Positions 15,381 through 24,590 of a stretch of DNA of 64,000 bases are shown one piece after another; within the stretch, counting starts at the first letter, position 1; the number at the start of each line of letters is the position of its first letter. The stretch is taken from positions 1 to 64,000 of the forward strand of contig NZ_JACRSQ010000006.1 in NCBI RefSeq assembly GCF_014384895.1. Direction: 5' to 3'. Both the position numbers and the translations under genes were made by a program. A model generated the notes under the pieces. That model searched no databases and had not been told where the DNA came from. It saw nothing but the letters and a program-made list of their open reading frames with translations. The DNA is from Bianquea renquensis. GTDB taxonomy: Bacteria; Bacillota; Clostridia; Lachnospirales; Bianqueaceae.

Positions 15381-16508
15381 TTACCACATTTGTTTTGGAG
15401 ACCAAGCAAACGCTCCCTTTTCCTCAACTGGCATACTTAGAAGCCTGCTTCGGAACACGAGGCCCCGAGGAATCGGGGAATACATAATCGGGGATTTGAA
15501 GCTTTTCAGGAAAATGCTGAGGCGGAGCGCGCTGGTTTTCTGGTAATACATCCGCTGTAGCGCCTCTTCCTCTGCGCTCATAAAGGTATGCACCAATGCC
15601 AGGGCACTGTTTAGGGCATAGCTTATCCCTTCCGCGGAGCAAGGGCTGATGAGGCCCGCCGCCTCGCCAGTGAGGAACACACGGCCACCGCCTGTATCGA
15701 CACTGCCGAAGGGGCGCGGCCGCAGGATAATCGCACCCCGCGTCTTCTCCGGCTGGCACAGCCCAAATCCCCTCTCCATCAGTCTGGCCTTGAGGTACTC
15801 GAATTTCAGCCGCGCATCCGGCGATTTTGGAATGGCGCTTCCCAGCAGAACACGCCCGTTTTCCGGGATCATCCAGGAATAGAAATCCGTAATATATTGG
15901 TCAAAGATCGCCAGAAAGTACGGCATATCCTCCTTTACCGGCAGCCACTGCTGTATGCTCACATATTCTCGAGGCATTCGGGACACCAGCGGATATGAGA
16001 ATTCTTTATGACGGCGCACCATGGAAGCCGCGCCGTCCGCCCCCACTAAATACCGGGCGTTGGCATACTGCACCTTTCCATTCTGCTTGATCTTGACCTG
16101 AATAAAATGCGGGTCCTCCCGGAAGCCCACGACAGAGGCTTCCTCCATCAGCGTCACCCCCCGCTGGGCGATGGCCTTCTGGACCAGCCATCGGTCAAAC
16201 TCCCCTCGATCCACGTTGACATACTGTTTCTGATAATACCGCTCCATTTTGTTGTCCAGGTCGATGGCGCGGATGGCAAAGACTTGCGGAGAGGCCAGCA
16301 CCGACTTCGGCAGAGCCAGATTTAATCTCGTCAGCGCCTTTTGTGCGCTTGGGTCCAGCAGTCCCCCACAGCTCTTCTCGTGGTGCTCCCTCCTAGCCTC
16401 ACTGTCAAAATTCCGCTTATCTACCAGCAATACCCGATAGCGCTGTCCCAACCCTCTTGCCAGTGTGGCTCCTGCGGGCCCTGCTCCAACGATGATCATA
16501 TCATACAT
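15381..16508 (-). CDS. FAD-dependent oxidoreductase (geranylgeranyl reductase-like)
   Basis: 375 aa. Rossmann start IIVGAGPAGATLARGLG binds FAD. A second FAD motif GRVFLTGEAAGLISPCSAEG is near residue 280. The layout matches the geranylgeranyl reductase/halogenase branch, which in bacteria reduces isoprenoid chains or quinone-like substrates. It begins inside the end of the YgiQ gene (8-nt overlap), so the two are translationally coupled. The substrate is unknown. Confidence 0.87.
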   Translation of the reverse strand: MYDMIIVGAGPAGATLARGLGQRYRVLLVDKRNFDSEARREHHEKSCGGLLDPSAQKALTRLNLALPKSVLASPQVFAIRAIDLDNKMERYYQKQYVNVDRGEFDRWLVQKAIAQRGVTLMEEASVVGFREDPHFIQVKIKQNGKVQYANARYLVGADGAASMVRRHKEFSYPLVSRMPREYVSIQQWLPVKEDMPYFLAIFDQYITDFYSWMIPENGRVLLGSAIPKSPDARLKFEYLKARLMERGFGLCQPEKTRGAIILRPRPFGSVDTGGGRVFLTGEAAGLISPCSAEGISYALNSALALVHTFMSAEEEALQRMYYQKTSALRLSIFLKSFKSPIMYSPIPRGLVFRSRLLSMPVEEKGAFAWSPKQMW

Positions 16509-18441
16509 GTCGATACCGTCCTTTCTTTTTGCCGGATGCCTTTCTGGGGTTCACGGCCACCGGATGCTTTTCTAGATACCGTTCCCATTCCCTCTGCACC
16601 GATGGATCCTGAAAAGACATCTGGATGCCCTGCCGCTTCGGCGGCGCAATCAGCGCATTTTTTCCATATCCGATGAGATCCCAGCGCTTTGTCCGGAGCA
16701 ATGCTTCCAAGACTAAACTGTAGTTTCGAGGATCGCTATATTGAATCAGAGCTCTCTGCATTGCTTTCTCATGGGGAGACCGCGGTACATATACCGGTTT
16801 CAGATCCCGCGGGTCCAAACCGGTATAGTACATGCAGGTGGATGCGGTGGATGGAGTCGGGTAGAAATCCTGCACCTGCTCCGGCCTGAGCCCACAGTCC
16901 CGCAAATACTCGGAGAGCAAAACCGCATCTTTCAGCGTCGAACCTGGATGGCTCGACATAAAATAGGGGACCAAGTATTGCTTTCTGCCAAGCTTCGCGT
17001 TAACATCCTCATATTTTTGAACAAAGCGGTCAAAGACAGCGTGGTCTGGCTTTCCCATGTAATATAATACCCGGGGCGAGACATGCTCCGGCGCCACTTT
17101 CAGCTGGCCGCTCACGTGGTGGGCCGCCAAAACCCGCAAAAAATCGGAATGCGTATCGGCTAGCACATAGTCAAACCGGATGCCAGAGCGGATAAAAACC
17201 TTCTTCACGCCTGGCAGCTGGCGCAGCTCTCTCAGCAGTTCCATATAGTCTCGGTGATCCGCCTCCAGATTCGGGCACGCCTGTGGAAACAGACACTGCC
17301 GATGGGCGCAGGCTCCGTGGCTGGCCTGCTTCGCGCAAGCGGGGCCTCGAAAATTAGCTGTCGGCCCCCCCACGTCGTGGATATACCCTTTAAAGTCCGG
17401 CTGCTCTATCATTCCCTTAGCTTCCTCCACAACCGATTCCCGGCTGCGGGATGTGACGATTCGCCCCTGATGAAAGGTCAGAGCACAAAAATTGCATCCC
17501 CCAAAACAGCCTCGATTATGTGCGATGGAAAACCGCACCTCCGAAATCGCGGGGACGCCGCCCTCCGCTTCATACAGCGCCGGGTACGTTCTCTGATACG
17601 GAAGACCCATGATCCGGTCCAACTCATCCCGGTCCAAAGGGTAGGCTGGCGGATTCTGCACGATATACCCATCCTCATAGGGCTCCACAAGCGTCTTGGC
17701 TGTATAGGGATCGGTGTTGCTCATCTGTGTCTGGAAACTGCGCGCGTAGTCCAGTTTCCCTTCCTTTGTCGGCCTGCTGACGGAGGAAAAGGGGGGCAGC
17801 GTCAAGTAGTCTACCTCCCGGTCCAACACGGGATTTTGATAGACCGTCCCCCGCACATAGGTGATCTCACCGATGGGGATTCCGGATTCCAGACTCTGTG
17901 CGACCTCCACAATGCTGGTCTCGCCCATCCCATAGATGAGAAGGTCGGCCCCACTGTCCAGCAAAATGGAGGGCATAACCTGATCTCTCCAGTAGTCGTA
18001 ATGCCCCAGCCGGCGCAAGCTGGCCTCCAGGCCCCCCAGGAGAACAGGGCAATCTGGATACGCCCTTTTCGCCAGCCGGGAGTATACCACCACAGCGCGG
18101 TCTGGCCGTCTCCCCGCCTTTCCGCCCGGTGAGTACAGATCCTGGCCCCGTTTTCGTTTCGATACCGTATAGGCGTTGACCATGGAATCCAGATTTCCAG
18201 AGGTGATGAGAAATCCGAGGCGCGGCCGGCCAAACCGTGTAAAATCAGTGGGCCGGTCCCATCTAGGCTGAGACAGGATGGCAATGCGGTAACCATAGGA
18301 TTCCAGCACACGGCTGATGACCGCGATTCCGAAAGAGGGATGATCAACATACGCATCCCCTGTGACCGCAACAAAATCCACACCGTCCCAGCCTCTCTCC
18401 TGAACCTCGCTTCGACTCATGGGCAGAAAGCCTGTCCCCAT
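16501..18441 (-). CDS. YgiQ family radical SAM protein
   Basis: 646 aa from ATG 18441, placed by AGGAGG 7 nt upstream. The N-terminal cobalamin-binding-like domain has VDFVAVTGDAYVDHPSFG; the radical SAM core has C-x3-C-x2-C in NRGCFGGCNFCALTFHQGR; the family signature HDVGGPTANFRGPAC follows. Full length for YgiQ/UPF0313 proteins, whose reaction is not established. Sits between the rRNA methyltransferase and the FAD reductase in one operon. Confidence 0.95.
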   Translation of the reverse strand: MGTGFLPMSRSEVQERGWDGVDFVAVTGDAYVDHPSFGIAVISRVLESYGYRIAILSQPRWDRPTDFTRFGRPRLGFLITSGNLDSMVNAYTVSKRKRGQDLYSPGGKAGRRPDRAVVVYSRLAKRAYPDCPVLLGGLEASLRRLGHYDYWRDQVMPSILLDSGADLLIYGMGETSIVEVAQSLESGIPIGEITYVRGTVYQNPVLDREVDYLTLPPFSSVSRPTKEGKLDYARSFQTQMSNTDPYTAKTLVEPYEDGYIVQNPPAYPLDRDELDRIMGLPYQRTYPALYEAEGGVPAISEVRFSIAHNRGCFGGCNFCALTFHQGRIVTSRSRESVVEEAKGMIEQPDFKGYIHDVGGPTANFRGPACAKQASHGACAHRQCLFPQACPNLEADHRDYMELLRELRQLPGVKKVFIRSGIRFDYVLADTHSDFLRVLAAHHVSGQLKVAPEHVSPRVLYYMGKPDHAVFDRFVQKYEDVNAKLGRKQYLVPYFMSSHPGSTLKDAVLLSEYLRDCGLRPEQVQDFYPTPSTASTCMYYTGLDPRDLKPVYVPRSPHEKAMQRALIQYSDPRNYSLVLEALLRTKRWDLIGYGKNALIAPPKRQGIQMSFQDPSVQREWERYLEKHPVAVNPRKASGKKKGRYRHV

Positions 18442-18452
18442 CCCATCACCTC

Positions 18453-19835
18453 CTATTGATATCGCCAACCTCTTAAATATTTATTTTTTAACAGGCTGCC
18501 GCTCGCCTTCCCCCAGCCAAGGCCAAAGGGACCGGCGCACACCAGGTTCCAGCCTGGAGCAAACTGGCTGGGCAGTGTCTCCCCCTTCAAATAGCGAATC
18601 ACCATTGGATCCTCCGTATCAAACACCGCCAGTTTGCGGACCTGCTCTTTTTTCAGGGCAAGGGCGAATGCCTGCGACGGTTCAAACCGTCCCCCTTTGA
18701 CGTCTCCAGCGTACAGGCCGTTGCGCAGGATGCGAAGACCCGCCAGCGCCTCCATCTCCACAGGCATCCAGTACAGCCGCTCTCCCAAAAGCTGTGGCAT
18801 TTGGTGTGCGCCAGGCAACGACGCCGCTTCCACCGCCAACGTATCCTCCACAAATCGATAGAAGGGCTCCAACTCTCGCTTTCGCCCGGCGGATTCGGCC
18901 TTATCTCTCCACGGCAACGCCGTTCCTTCCTTCTGAAAGAGGGCAGCAAAATGGCCTTCTCCCCGCAGACGGTGGGGCCAAAATCTGGCGCACCGACGCA
19001 GCGCGGAGTCCCCCTCAGGGATCCACTCCGGCCGCCCGTCGGCCATCCCTCCACATTTCGGGATCTCCACAAGCTGATACTCCCTGTGCCGCTGCAAAAA
19101 ATTCTGCACCGTCTGCTCGTCCTCCAGCGGCGAAAAGGTACATGTGGAATATAGCAACATCCCGCCAGGGGCTAACATTGCAGCCGCACTGTCCAGGATC
19201 TCCTCCTGTATCTTGGCGTAATATTCGTTGCCGTACTGTTCCCAATTCTTCACAATGGACGGGTCCTTGTGAAACATCCCCTCCCCGGAACAGGGGGCAT
19301 CCACGAGAATCTTGGAAAAATATCCCGCAAACCGGGACGCAAGCTTATACGGCGCCTCCGACGTGACCACCGCGTTCTCCGTGCCAAAGAGCTCCAAATT
19401 CTTGAGCAGCGCCTTTGCCCTGGAAGCGCTGACATCGTTGGAGACGAGGACCCCTCTCCCTTCAAGGCGCGCTGCCAAATGGGTACTTTTTCCCCCTGGA
19501 GCCGCACAGAGATCTAAAACCCTGTCCCCCGGTTCAACGGGAAGGATAGCCGCCGGCGCCATGGCGCTGGGCTCCTGCAAATAGTATGCCCCCGCAAAAT
19601 AAAATGGATGTTTCGATGGAGGTTTTCCCCCTGGGCTCAGATAAAATCCCGCCGGGCACCATGGCACGGACTCCAAAGGATCACCCCAAAGTCCTAAAAA
19701 TGCTTCCGGGGATATCTTTCTCGTGTTGACCCGGAGCCCCTGGCTGTACTCCCGCTCAAACGATTCCATGTAAGCCTCGCACTCATCCCCCAAAAGCTCT
19801 TGCATCCGACGGGCATATGTTTCAGGCAGCCGCAT
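18453..19835 (-). CDS. RsmF/NOL1/NOP2/Sun family rRNA (cytosine-C5) methyltransferase
   Basis: 460 aa. The SAM site is VLDLCAAPGGKSTHLA. Catalytic cysteines lie in VDAPCSGEGMFHKD and YSTCTFSPLEDE. The C-terminal ~150 aa resemble the RsmF extra domains that aid RNA binding. Methylates cytosines of 16S rRNA; which base is not clear. First gene of the minus-strand run that ends with the CwlD-like amidase. Confidence 0.93.
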   Translation of the reverse strand: MRLPETYARRMQELLGDECEAYMESFEREYSQGLRVNTRKISPEAFLGLWGDPLESVPWCPAGFYLSPGGKPPSKHPFYFAGAYYLQEPSAMAPAAILPVEPGDRVLDLCAAPGGKSTHLAARLEGRGVLVSNDVSASRAKALLKNLELFGTENAVVTSEAPYKLASRFAGYFSKILVDAPCSGEGMFHKDPSIVKNWEQYGNEYYAKIQEEILDSAAAMLAPGGMLLYSTCTFSPLEDEQTVQNFLQRHREYQLVEIPKCGGMADGRPEWIPEGDSALRRCARFWPHRLRGEGHFAALFQKEGTALPWRDKAESAGRKRELEPFYRFVEDTLAVEAASLPGAHQMPQLLGERLYWMPVEMEALAGLRILRNGLYAGDVKGGRFEPSQAFALALKKEQVRKLAVFDTEDPMVIRYLKGETLPSQFAPGWNLVCAGPFGLGWGKASGSLLKNKYLRGWRYQ

Positions 19836-19892
19836 AGCATCCCCCTGTTCTATTGTTTGCGCTCCGCGGCATAGCCGCCATTCCGCTTAACC

Positions 19893-19923
19893 AAAAGTTC
19901 GCCTTGCGGCGGAATTTCCCATG
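19893..19923 (-). repeat. Decayed copy of the dispersed terminator-associated repeat
   Basis: Minus strand GGGAAATTCCGCC, then GCAAGGCGAACTTTTGG, follows a T run a few bases upstream, as in the better copies near 8.67, 28.7 and 37.7 kb. Several mismatches to the consensus. Confidence 0.5.
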
Positions 19924-19927
19924 CTGT

Positions 19928-19993
19928 GAAAAAAGGGCGCATCCTTCCCCGCTCCTGTCCGTCCGGCGCAGATAGGATCGGAAAAACGCCCCC
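19928..19993 (-). terminator. Probable terminator of the hfq operon
   Basis: Long imperfect hairpin on the minus strand: GGGGGCG near the top, partner GGATGCGCCC, then TTTTTT. It begins about 20 bp after the stop of the PLP enzyme gene. The loop is large, so confidence is moderate. Confidence 0.55.
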
Positions 19994-20011
19994 ATAATCT
20001 TTCTCATTTGT

Positions 20012-21307
20012 TCAACGGCCCTTTTGGAGCAGACCGTCATTCTTCAATTCCTGCAACGCTTTCATAATTCCGAATTTTCCATGGCTCCATGTCAGCCCCC
20101 CCTGGAAATACACAATGTATGGTGGCTTCATTGGTCCGTCCGCCGATAGTTCGATGGAGGATCCCTGCACGAAAGCGCCCGCGGCCATGACAACTGGGCA
20201 ATCATAGCCAGGCATGTCCCACGGCTCCGGGGTCACATAGGAGTCAACGGGAGCCGCCTTCTGAATGCCCCGGCAGAAGGATAAGACCGCCTCCGGCCTC
20301 CCCAGTGCAATCGCCTGTACGATATCATGGCGGCTCTCTTCCGGCCCCGGTGAAACCTGATATCCAAGCCGCTGAAACAGGGCGGAGGCAAAGACGGCCG
20401 TTTTCACCGCCCCGGCTGTCACCTGGGGCGCTAAGAACAGCCCTTGATAGAGGGACCGGTTCACTCCCAGTGTGGCGCCAGCTTCCTTTCCAAGCCCTGG
20501 AGCTGATAACCGGACGGCGCACCGTTGGATCAAATCTTTGCGCCCCACAATATATCCCCCGATGGGCGCCAGCCCCCCACCTGGATTTTTGATCAGCGAG
20601 CCTACTGTCAGATCTGCCCCAACTTCGCAGGGTTCCTGGTCTTCCACAAACTCTCCGTAACAGTTGTCAACCATGCAAATGCAGTCGGGATTGGCGCTCT
20701 TCACCGCGCGGATGATCTCTCCGATCTCTCCGATGGACAGGGAATGTCGAAAGGAATAGCCTTTGGACCTCTGTATCGTCACCATCCTGGTGGAGGCTTT
20801 GACCGCGCGGGCAATCCCCGCTACATCCGGCCGGCCATCCCGCCCGAGCTCTACCTGCTCGTATCGGACTCCCATTTCCGCCAGGGAGCCCACCTCAGGC
20901 CGAATTCCGATGACGCCCTGGAGCGTATCGTAGGGTGCACCAACCGCTGATATCAGCTCATCCCCCGGCCGCAGACACGCGAACAGCGCTGTCGAGAGGG
21001 CATGGGTCCCGGAGATCATCTGCGGGCGGACCAGCGCATCCTCCCCTGCAAAGACTTTCGCATAGACTGCCTCCAGGCAGTCCCGGCCCACATCGTTATA
21101 TCCATATCCTGTGCTCGCTTCGAAGTGCATCGGGGCCACCCGCTGATCCTGCATCGCCCCCAATACCTTCCACTGATTTTCCTCCAGGATCTGTTCAATA
21201 CGGGTGAACTGACTTGTAAGAGACTGTTCAGTCTCCTCACAGAAACGAACAGTCTCCTGGTCAATGCCCATATCGAACAAACGCTGTCCCTTACCCCTGA
21301 AATCCAT
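20012..21307 (-). CDS. PLP-dependent methionine gamma-lyase-like protein ('aluminium resistance' family)
   Basis: 431 aa. Cys/Met metabolism-type PLP fold; the PLP lysine probably lies in VTIQRSKGYSFRHSL and the phosphate site in MISGTHALSTALFA. The family was named from an aluminium resistance phenotype, but its sequence suggests a C-S or C-N lyase. It starts 5 bp after the hfq stop, a gene order seen in many clostridia. Specific substrate unknown. Confidence 0.9.
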   Translation of the reverse strand: MDFRGKGQRLFDMGIDQETVRFCEETEQSLTSQFTRIEQILEENQWKVLGAMQDQRVAPMHFEASTGYGYNDVGRDCLEAVYAKVFAGEDALVRPQMISGTHALSTALFACLRPGDELISAVGAPYDTLQGVIGIRPEVGSLAEMGVRYEQVELGRDGRPDVAGIARAVKASTRMVTIQRSKGYSFRHSLSIGEIGEIIRAVKSANPDCICMVDNCYGEFVEDQEPCEVGADLTVGSLIKNPGGGLAPIGGYIVGRKDLIQRCAVRLSAPGLGKEAGATLGVNRSLYQGLFLAPQVTAGAVKTAVFASALFQRLGYQVSPGPEESRHDIVQAIALGRPEAVLSFCRGIQKAAPVDSYVTPEPWDMPGYDCPVVMAAGAFVQGSSIELSADGPMKPPYIVYFQGGLTWSHGKFGIMKALQELKNDGLLQKGR

Positions 21308-21312
21308 CTGAA

Positions 21313-21561
21313 CTATTCCTGATTGCCTGTTGTCTCACGGGGAGTCACAAAGACAACGGGACGTGACGGTGCGATGGTCGAAATGGCGTGCTTATACAGC
21401 ATCTGCTGTTTTCCGTCCGAATCCATCATCACCACAAAATTGTCATAGCCTTTGATACACCCTTTCAGCTGATACCCGTTGGTCAGAAACACGGTCACTT
21501 CCGTGCGCTCCTTCCACAGCGTATTTAAGAACATGTCCTGTAAATTAATCTGTTTGGTCAT
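21313..21561 (-). CDS. hfq: RNA chaperone Hfq
   Basis: 82 aa, full-length clostridial Hfq. Sm1 motif covers VTVFLTNGYQLKGCIKGYDNFVV; Sm2 is YKHAISTIAPSRPV, containing the YKHA form of the family signature. Forms a hexameric ring that helps small RNAs pair with mRNAs. Good GAGGAGG site. It has its own promoter after miaA, and the PLP gene follows by 5 bp. Confidence 0.97.
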   Translation of the reverse strand: MTKQINLQDMFLNTLWKERTEVTVFLTNGYQLKGCIKGYDNFVVMMDSDGKQQMLYKHAISTIAPSRPVVFVTPRETTGNQE

Positions 21562-21684
21562 CCCAAGCTCCTCCTCAAAAAGTAAAATCCCCTCCGGCCA
21601 TATTTTCCAGGTTCCGGTAAGGTGTATAAGCCCCTGACATTCCCATTTTAACCCGATTTGCAGGCTCTTATATCTCTACAGTCT

Positions 21685-21713
21685 ATTGTATAGTATTTGC
21701 GCCTCAAGTTCAA
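21685..21713 (-). promoter_or_regulatory. Promoter of hfq
   Basis: Minus strand -35 TTGAAC (21708-21713), 17-bp spacer, -10 TACAAT (21685-21690). It leaves a leader of about 115 nt before hfq. Between miaA and this promoter there is only a weak hairpin (CCCGC/GCGGG, 21757-21774) and a detached T run. Confidence 0.7.
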
Positions 21714-21776
21714 GTATTTTTTCCAGGTTTAAAAAAATTTAATCTGCCTGTAAGGTCCCGCTGTGTTTGGCGGGCG

Positions 21777-22745
21777 TCAAATCTCTTTCTGTTGGGCGGC
21801 CCCCTGTGTCCGCCTCCAGAGCTCAATGGCTGCATCCACAAGACTAACGCCGTCCCGCTCCGCCTCCTCAGGTGACAGCCAGATCGCCTCCTTCTCCGCC
21901 TTGAACCACGTGATCTGCCTTTTGGCGAAATGTCTCGTATCCCTCTTTAAAATGTAGACCGCTTCTTCTTTCGTCATGCGGCCCTCAAGATAGTCGATCA
22001 TCTCCTTGTACCCCAGGCCCTGCATGGAGACCATTTGGCGGTGGCATCCGTTTTGGATAAGCCGGCGCACTTCCTCCTCCAACCCCTGCTCCACCATGCT
22101 GTCCACCCGCGCATCGATTCTCCGATAGAGCTGCTCCCTATCCATAGAAAGGACCAGATAACAGAGCCGGTAGGGTGTCGTTTTCTGCTTTTCTCTTCGG
22201 TTGTGGACACTGATTGGTTCTCCCGTCGCCTGATAATACTCAAGAGCGCGGATCACCCGCTTCACATTATTCCTGTGAATCGCATGGGCCGATTCGGGAT
22301 CGATCTCCGCCAATCTCCGGTGTAAGCTCTCAGCCCCCAACTCCCGCGCTTGCTGCTCCAGTTCTCTTCGAAGCCCGGCATCCCCGGGCTGTTGGGTAAA
22401 ATCCGTATCATAGGCGAGAGCATGGAGATAAAACCCCGTTCCACCTACGACGATGGGCAAGTGCCCTCGGGAGCGGATCTGCTCCATCGCCTCCTTCGCC
22501 TTCCTGACAAAAAGCATCACATTCCATTCATCCCACGGCTGGCAGACATCCAACAGATGATGCGGGATGCCCTCCATCTCCTCCTCTCGGATTTTGGCCG
22601 TCCCGATATCCATTCCCCGGTACACCTGCATGGAATCTCCCGATAGGATCTCCCCATTTAGCCGTTTGGCAAGCTCAATCGACAGCTTTGTCTTGCCTGC
22701 CGCCGTGGGGCCTGCCAGTAGTAACAGTGGCTGTCGCTCGTCCAT
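21777..22745 (-). CDS. miaA: tRNA dimethylallyltransferase MiaA
   Basis: 322 aa. P-loop LLLAGPTAAGKTKLSIELAK, substrate region SGDSMQVYRGMDIGTAK and GGTGFYLHAL are diagnostic. Adds the dimethylallyl group to A37 of tRNAs reading UNN codons; MiaB, encoded upstream in the same run, then methylthiolates it. Follows mutL by 15 bp. Confidence 0.97.
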   Translation of the reverse strand: MDERQPLLLLAGPTAAGKTKLSIELAKRLNGEILSGDSMQVYRGMDIGTAKIREEEMEGIPHHLLDVCQPWDEWNVMLFVRKAKEAMEQIRSRGHLPIVVGGTGFYLHALAYDTDFTQQPGDAGLRRELEQQARELGAESLHRRLAEIDPESAHAIHRNNVKRVIRALEYYQATGEPISVHNRREKQKTTPYRLCYLVLSMDREQLYRRIDARVDSMVEQGLEEEVRRLIQNGCHRQMVSMQGLGYKEMIDYLEGRMTKEEAVYILKRDTRHFAKRQITWFKAEKEAIWLSPEEAERDGVSLVDAAIELWRRTQGAAQQKEI

Positions 22746-22760
22746 TCCCTGCCTCGTCTC

Positions 22761-24563
22761 CTATGCCCGCTTAAATTTTCGTTCCAGCTCATAGCGCGTC
22801 ATGGTGATCATCGTCGGCCTCCCGTGGGGACAGTTGTACGGGTTCTCCGACGCTAATAGCTGCTCAAGTAGCCCCTTCATCTCCTGGAAAGAAATCGCAT
22901 CGTTCCCCTTTACCGCCGCCTTGCAGGACATCATCGCCATCCGGTCTAGACATACATCCAGGGACACATTGTGATTGCCCTCCTGACAGAGATCCACCAT
23001 ACTCTGAAAATCCTGTTTGTCAAGCGGGCCATTGAAGATATATGGCACCGCCCGCACCAACATCGCGTCCTCCCCAAAAGCCTCCATCTCATACCCCAGC
23101 TGTTCAAACACCGGCCGGCATTGCTCTAATCGAAGCATCTCCTTTTCCGTGACAGAAAATACCTCCGGCTCAAGTAAAATCTGTGAGTCAAGCTTTCCAT
23201 CCCGCAGACGGGCGCGAATGCGGTCATACAGGACCCTTTCATGTGCCGCGTGTTGGTCAATGATGTACAGCTGCTCCTGACTCTCTGCAAACCAGTAGGT
23301 TCGAAATGCCTGGCCAATCAGCGCAAAGTCAGCCCGTTTCTGATCCTCCCTCCGCGCTCCCACCTCCGGCTCCAGCAGCGGCGTTTCCTCGACAAACATC
23401 TGCTCGCTCCGGGGCGGCTCTTGTTCCGCCGGTGCCACCGGTTCCTTCTGTAAAAGCTCTTCTCTCCTCCTCATGAGCTCCGCCAGCAGCGCTTCCTCTG
23501 CCGGATCCGCTTTCTTCGCTTCCATAGCCGGCGGCTCGGACCTCGGCGGCTCGATATGGAGGGATGCCGTAAGGTTCGACTCCCGCAGCTTTCTGGAAAC
23601 GGCTTCAAACACCGCCTCCCTCACCTGCTCCTCCGCCGAAAACCGCACCTCCATTTTCGTTGGATGGACATTGACGTCGAGAACCTGCGGATCCATTCGA
23701 ATGTGCAAAATCGTCACGGGATAGGTGCCTGGAACAACATAATCTTTGTAAGCTTCCTCCAGCGCCTTCTCGATAACCTGGCTCTTAATATAACGGCCGT
23801 TTAAAAAATAGTTCTCATAGCTTCGATTGGCGCGAGTCAGCTCCGGCTTCGAGATGTATCCATCTATGCTGATCTCACCTGTCTCCTCCAAACTCAGCAA
23901 TTGGGACAGCATCTCTTTCCCAAAGACGGCAAACACACAGTTCTTAAGCTGATTGTTGCCTGGCGTATGCAGAATCGGAGTCCCGCCGCCGCGCATGTAT
24001 TTAAAGGAAATCTCCGGATGCCCCAGCGCCATCTTCTGACAGAAATCCGTGATGTACGCCGCTTCCGCCGCCGGCTTCTTCAAAAATTTTTTTCTGGCAG
24101 GTGTGTTGAAAAAAAGATTTTCAACCCGAAGGGTGGTTCCCGCCGGGCAGGCGATCTCCTCCAGTATCTGCGGCCGTCCACCTTCGATTACATATCGAAC
24201 TCCCGTCATGTCCTCCGCGCGTCTCGTCAAAATCTCAACCCGCGCCACCGCCGCGATACTGGCCAGCGCTTCCCCCCGGAAGCCCAAGGATGAAATGGTC
24301 TGCAAATCCTCTGCTCTCTCGATTTTGCTTGTGCTGTGACGCAAAAACGCGATTTCTACTTGATCCGCCGCAATCCCCGCCCCATTGTCCGTCACGCGGA
24401 GATAGGAAATGCCACCGTCGCGAATATCCACGGTTATGGTACTGGCGCCAGCGTCGATGGCATTCTCCACCAGCTCCTTGACAATGGACGCGGGCCTTTC
24501 AATCACTTCGCCAGCGGCGATTTTATTGATCGTGGCTGGATCTAACATCTGAATCTGTGCCAT
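22761..24563 (-). CDS. mutL: DNA mismatch repair protein MutL
   Basis: 600 aa. GHKL ATPase motifs: ELVENAIDAGAS, VTDNGAGI, GFRGEALASI and GTTLRVENLFFNTPARKKFL. After a Pro/Glu-rich linker (about 350-410), the C-terminal dimerisation domain contains QHAAHERVLYDRIR (DQHA-type metal motif of endonuclease MutL) and CPHGRPT, so this MutL is expected to nick DNA, as in bacteria lacking MutH. 27 bp downstream of mutS. Confidence 0.97.
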   Translation of the reverse strand: MAQIQMLDPATINKIAAGEVIERPASIVKELVENAIDAGASTITVDIRDGGISYLRVTDNGAGIAADQVEIAFLRHSTSKIERAEDLQTISSLGFRGEALASIAAVARVEILTRRAEDMTGVRYVIEGGRPQILEEIACPAGTTLRVENLFFNTPARKKFLKKPAAEAAYITDFCQKMALGHPEISFKYMRGGGTPILHTPGNNQLKNCVFAVFGKEMLSQLLSLEETGEISIDGYISKPELTRANRSYENYFLNGRYIKSQVIEKALEEAYKDYVVPGTYPVTILHIRMDPQVLDVNVHPTKMEVRFSAEEQVREAVFEAVSRKLRESNLTASLHIEPPRSEPPAMEAKKADPAEEALLAELMRRREELLQKEPVAPAEQEPPRSEQMFVEETPLLEPEVGARREDQKRADFALIGQAFRTYWFAESQEQLYIIDQHAAHERVLYDRIRARLRDGKLDSQILLEPEVFSVTEKEMLRLEQCRPVFEQLGYEMEAFGEDAMLVRAVPYIFNGPLDKQDFQSMVDLCQEGNHNVSLDVCLDRMAMMSCKAAVKGNDAISFQEMKGLLEQLLASENPYNCPHGRPTMITMTRYELERKFKRA

Positions 24564-24590
24564 TTATGTCCTCCCCTCCTCGGGCGCCCC

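Noticed and set aside
19822..20040. 72-aa minus-strand frame between rsmF-like and PLP genes
   Set aside because: Covers the terminator and the decayed repeat; codon pattern is not gene-like.
21562..21684. Riboswitch in the hfq leader
   Set aside because: No conserved core of a known class could be found; only weak pairing.
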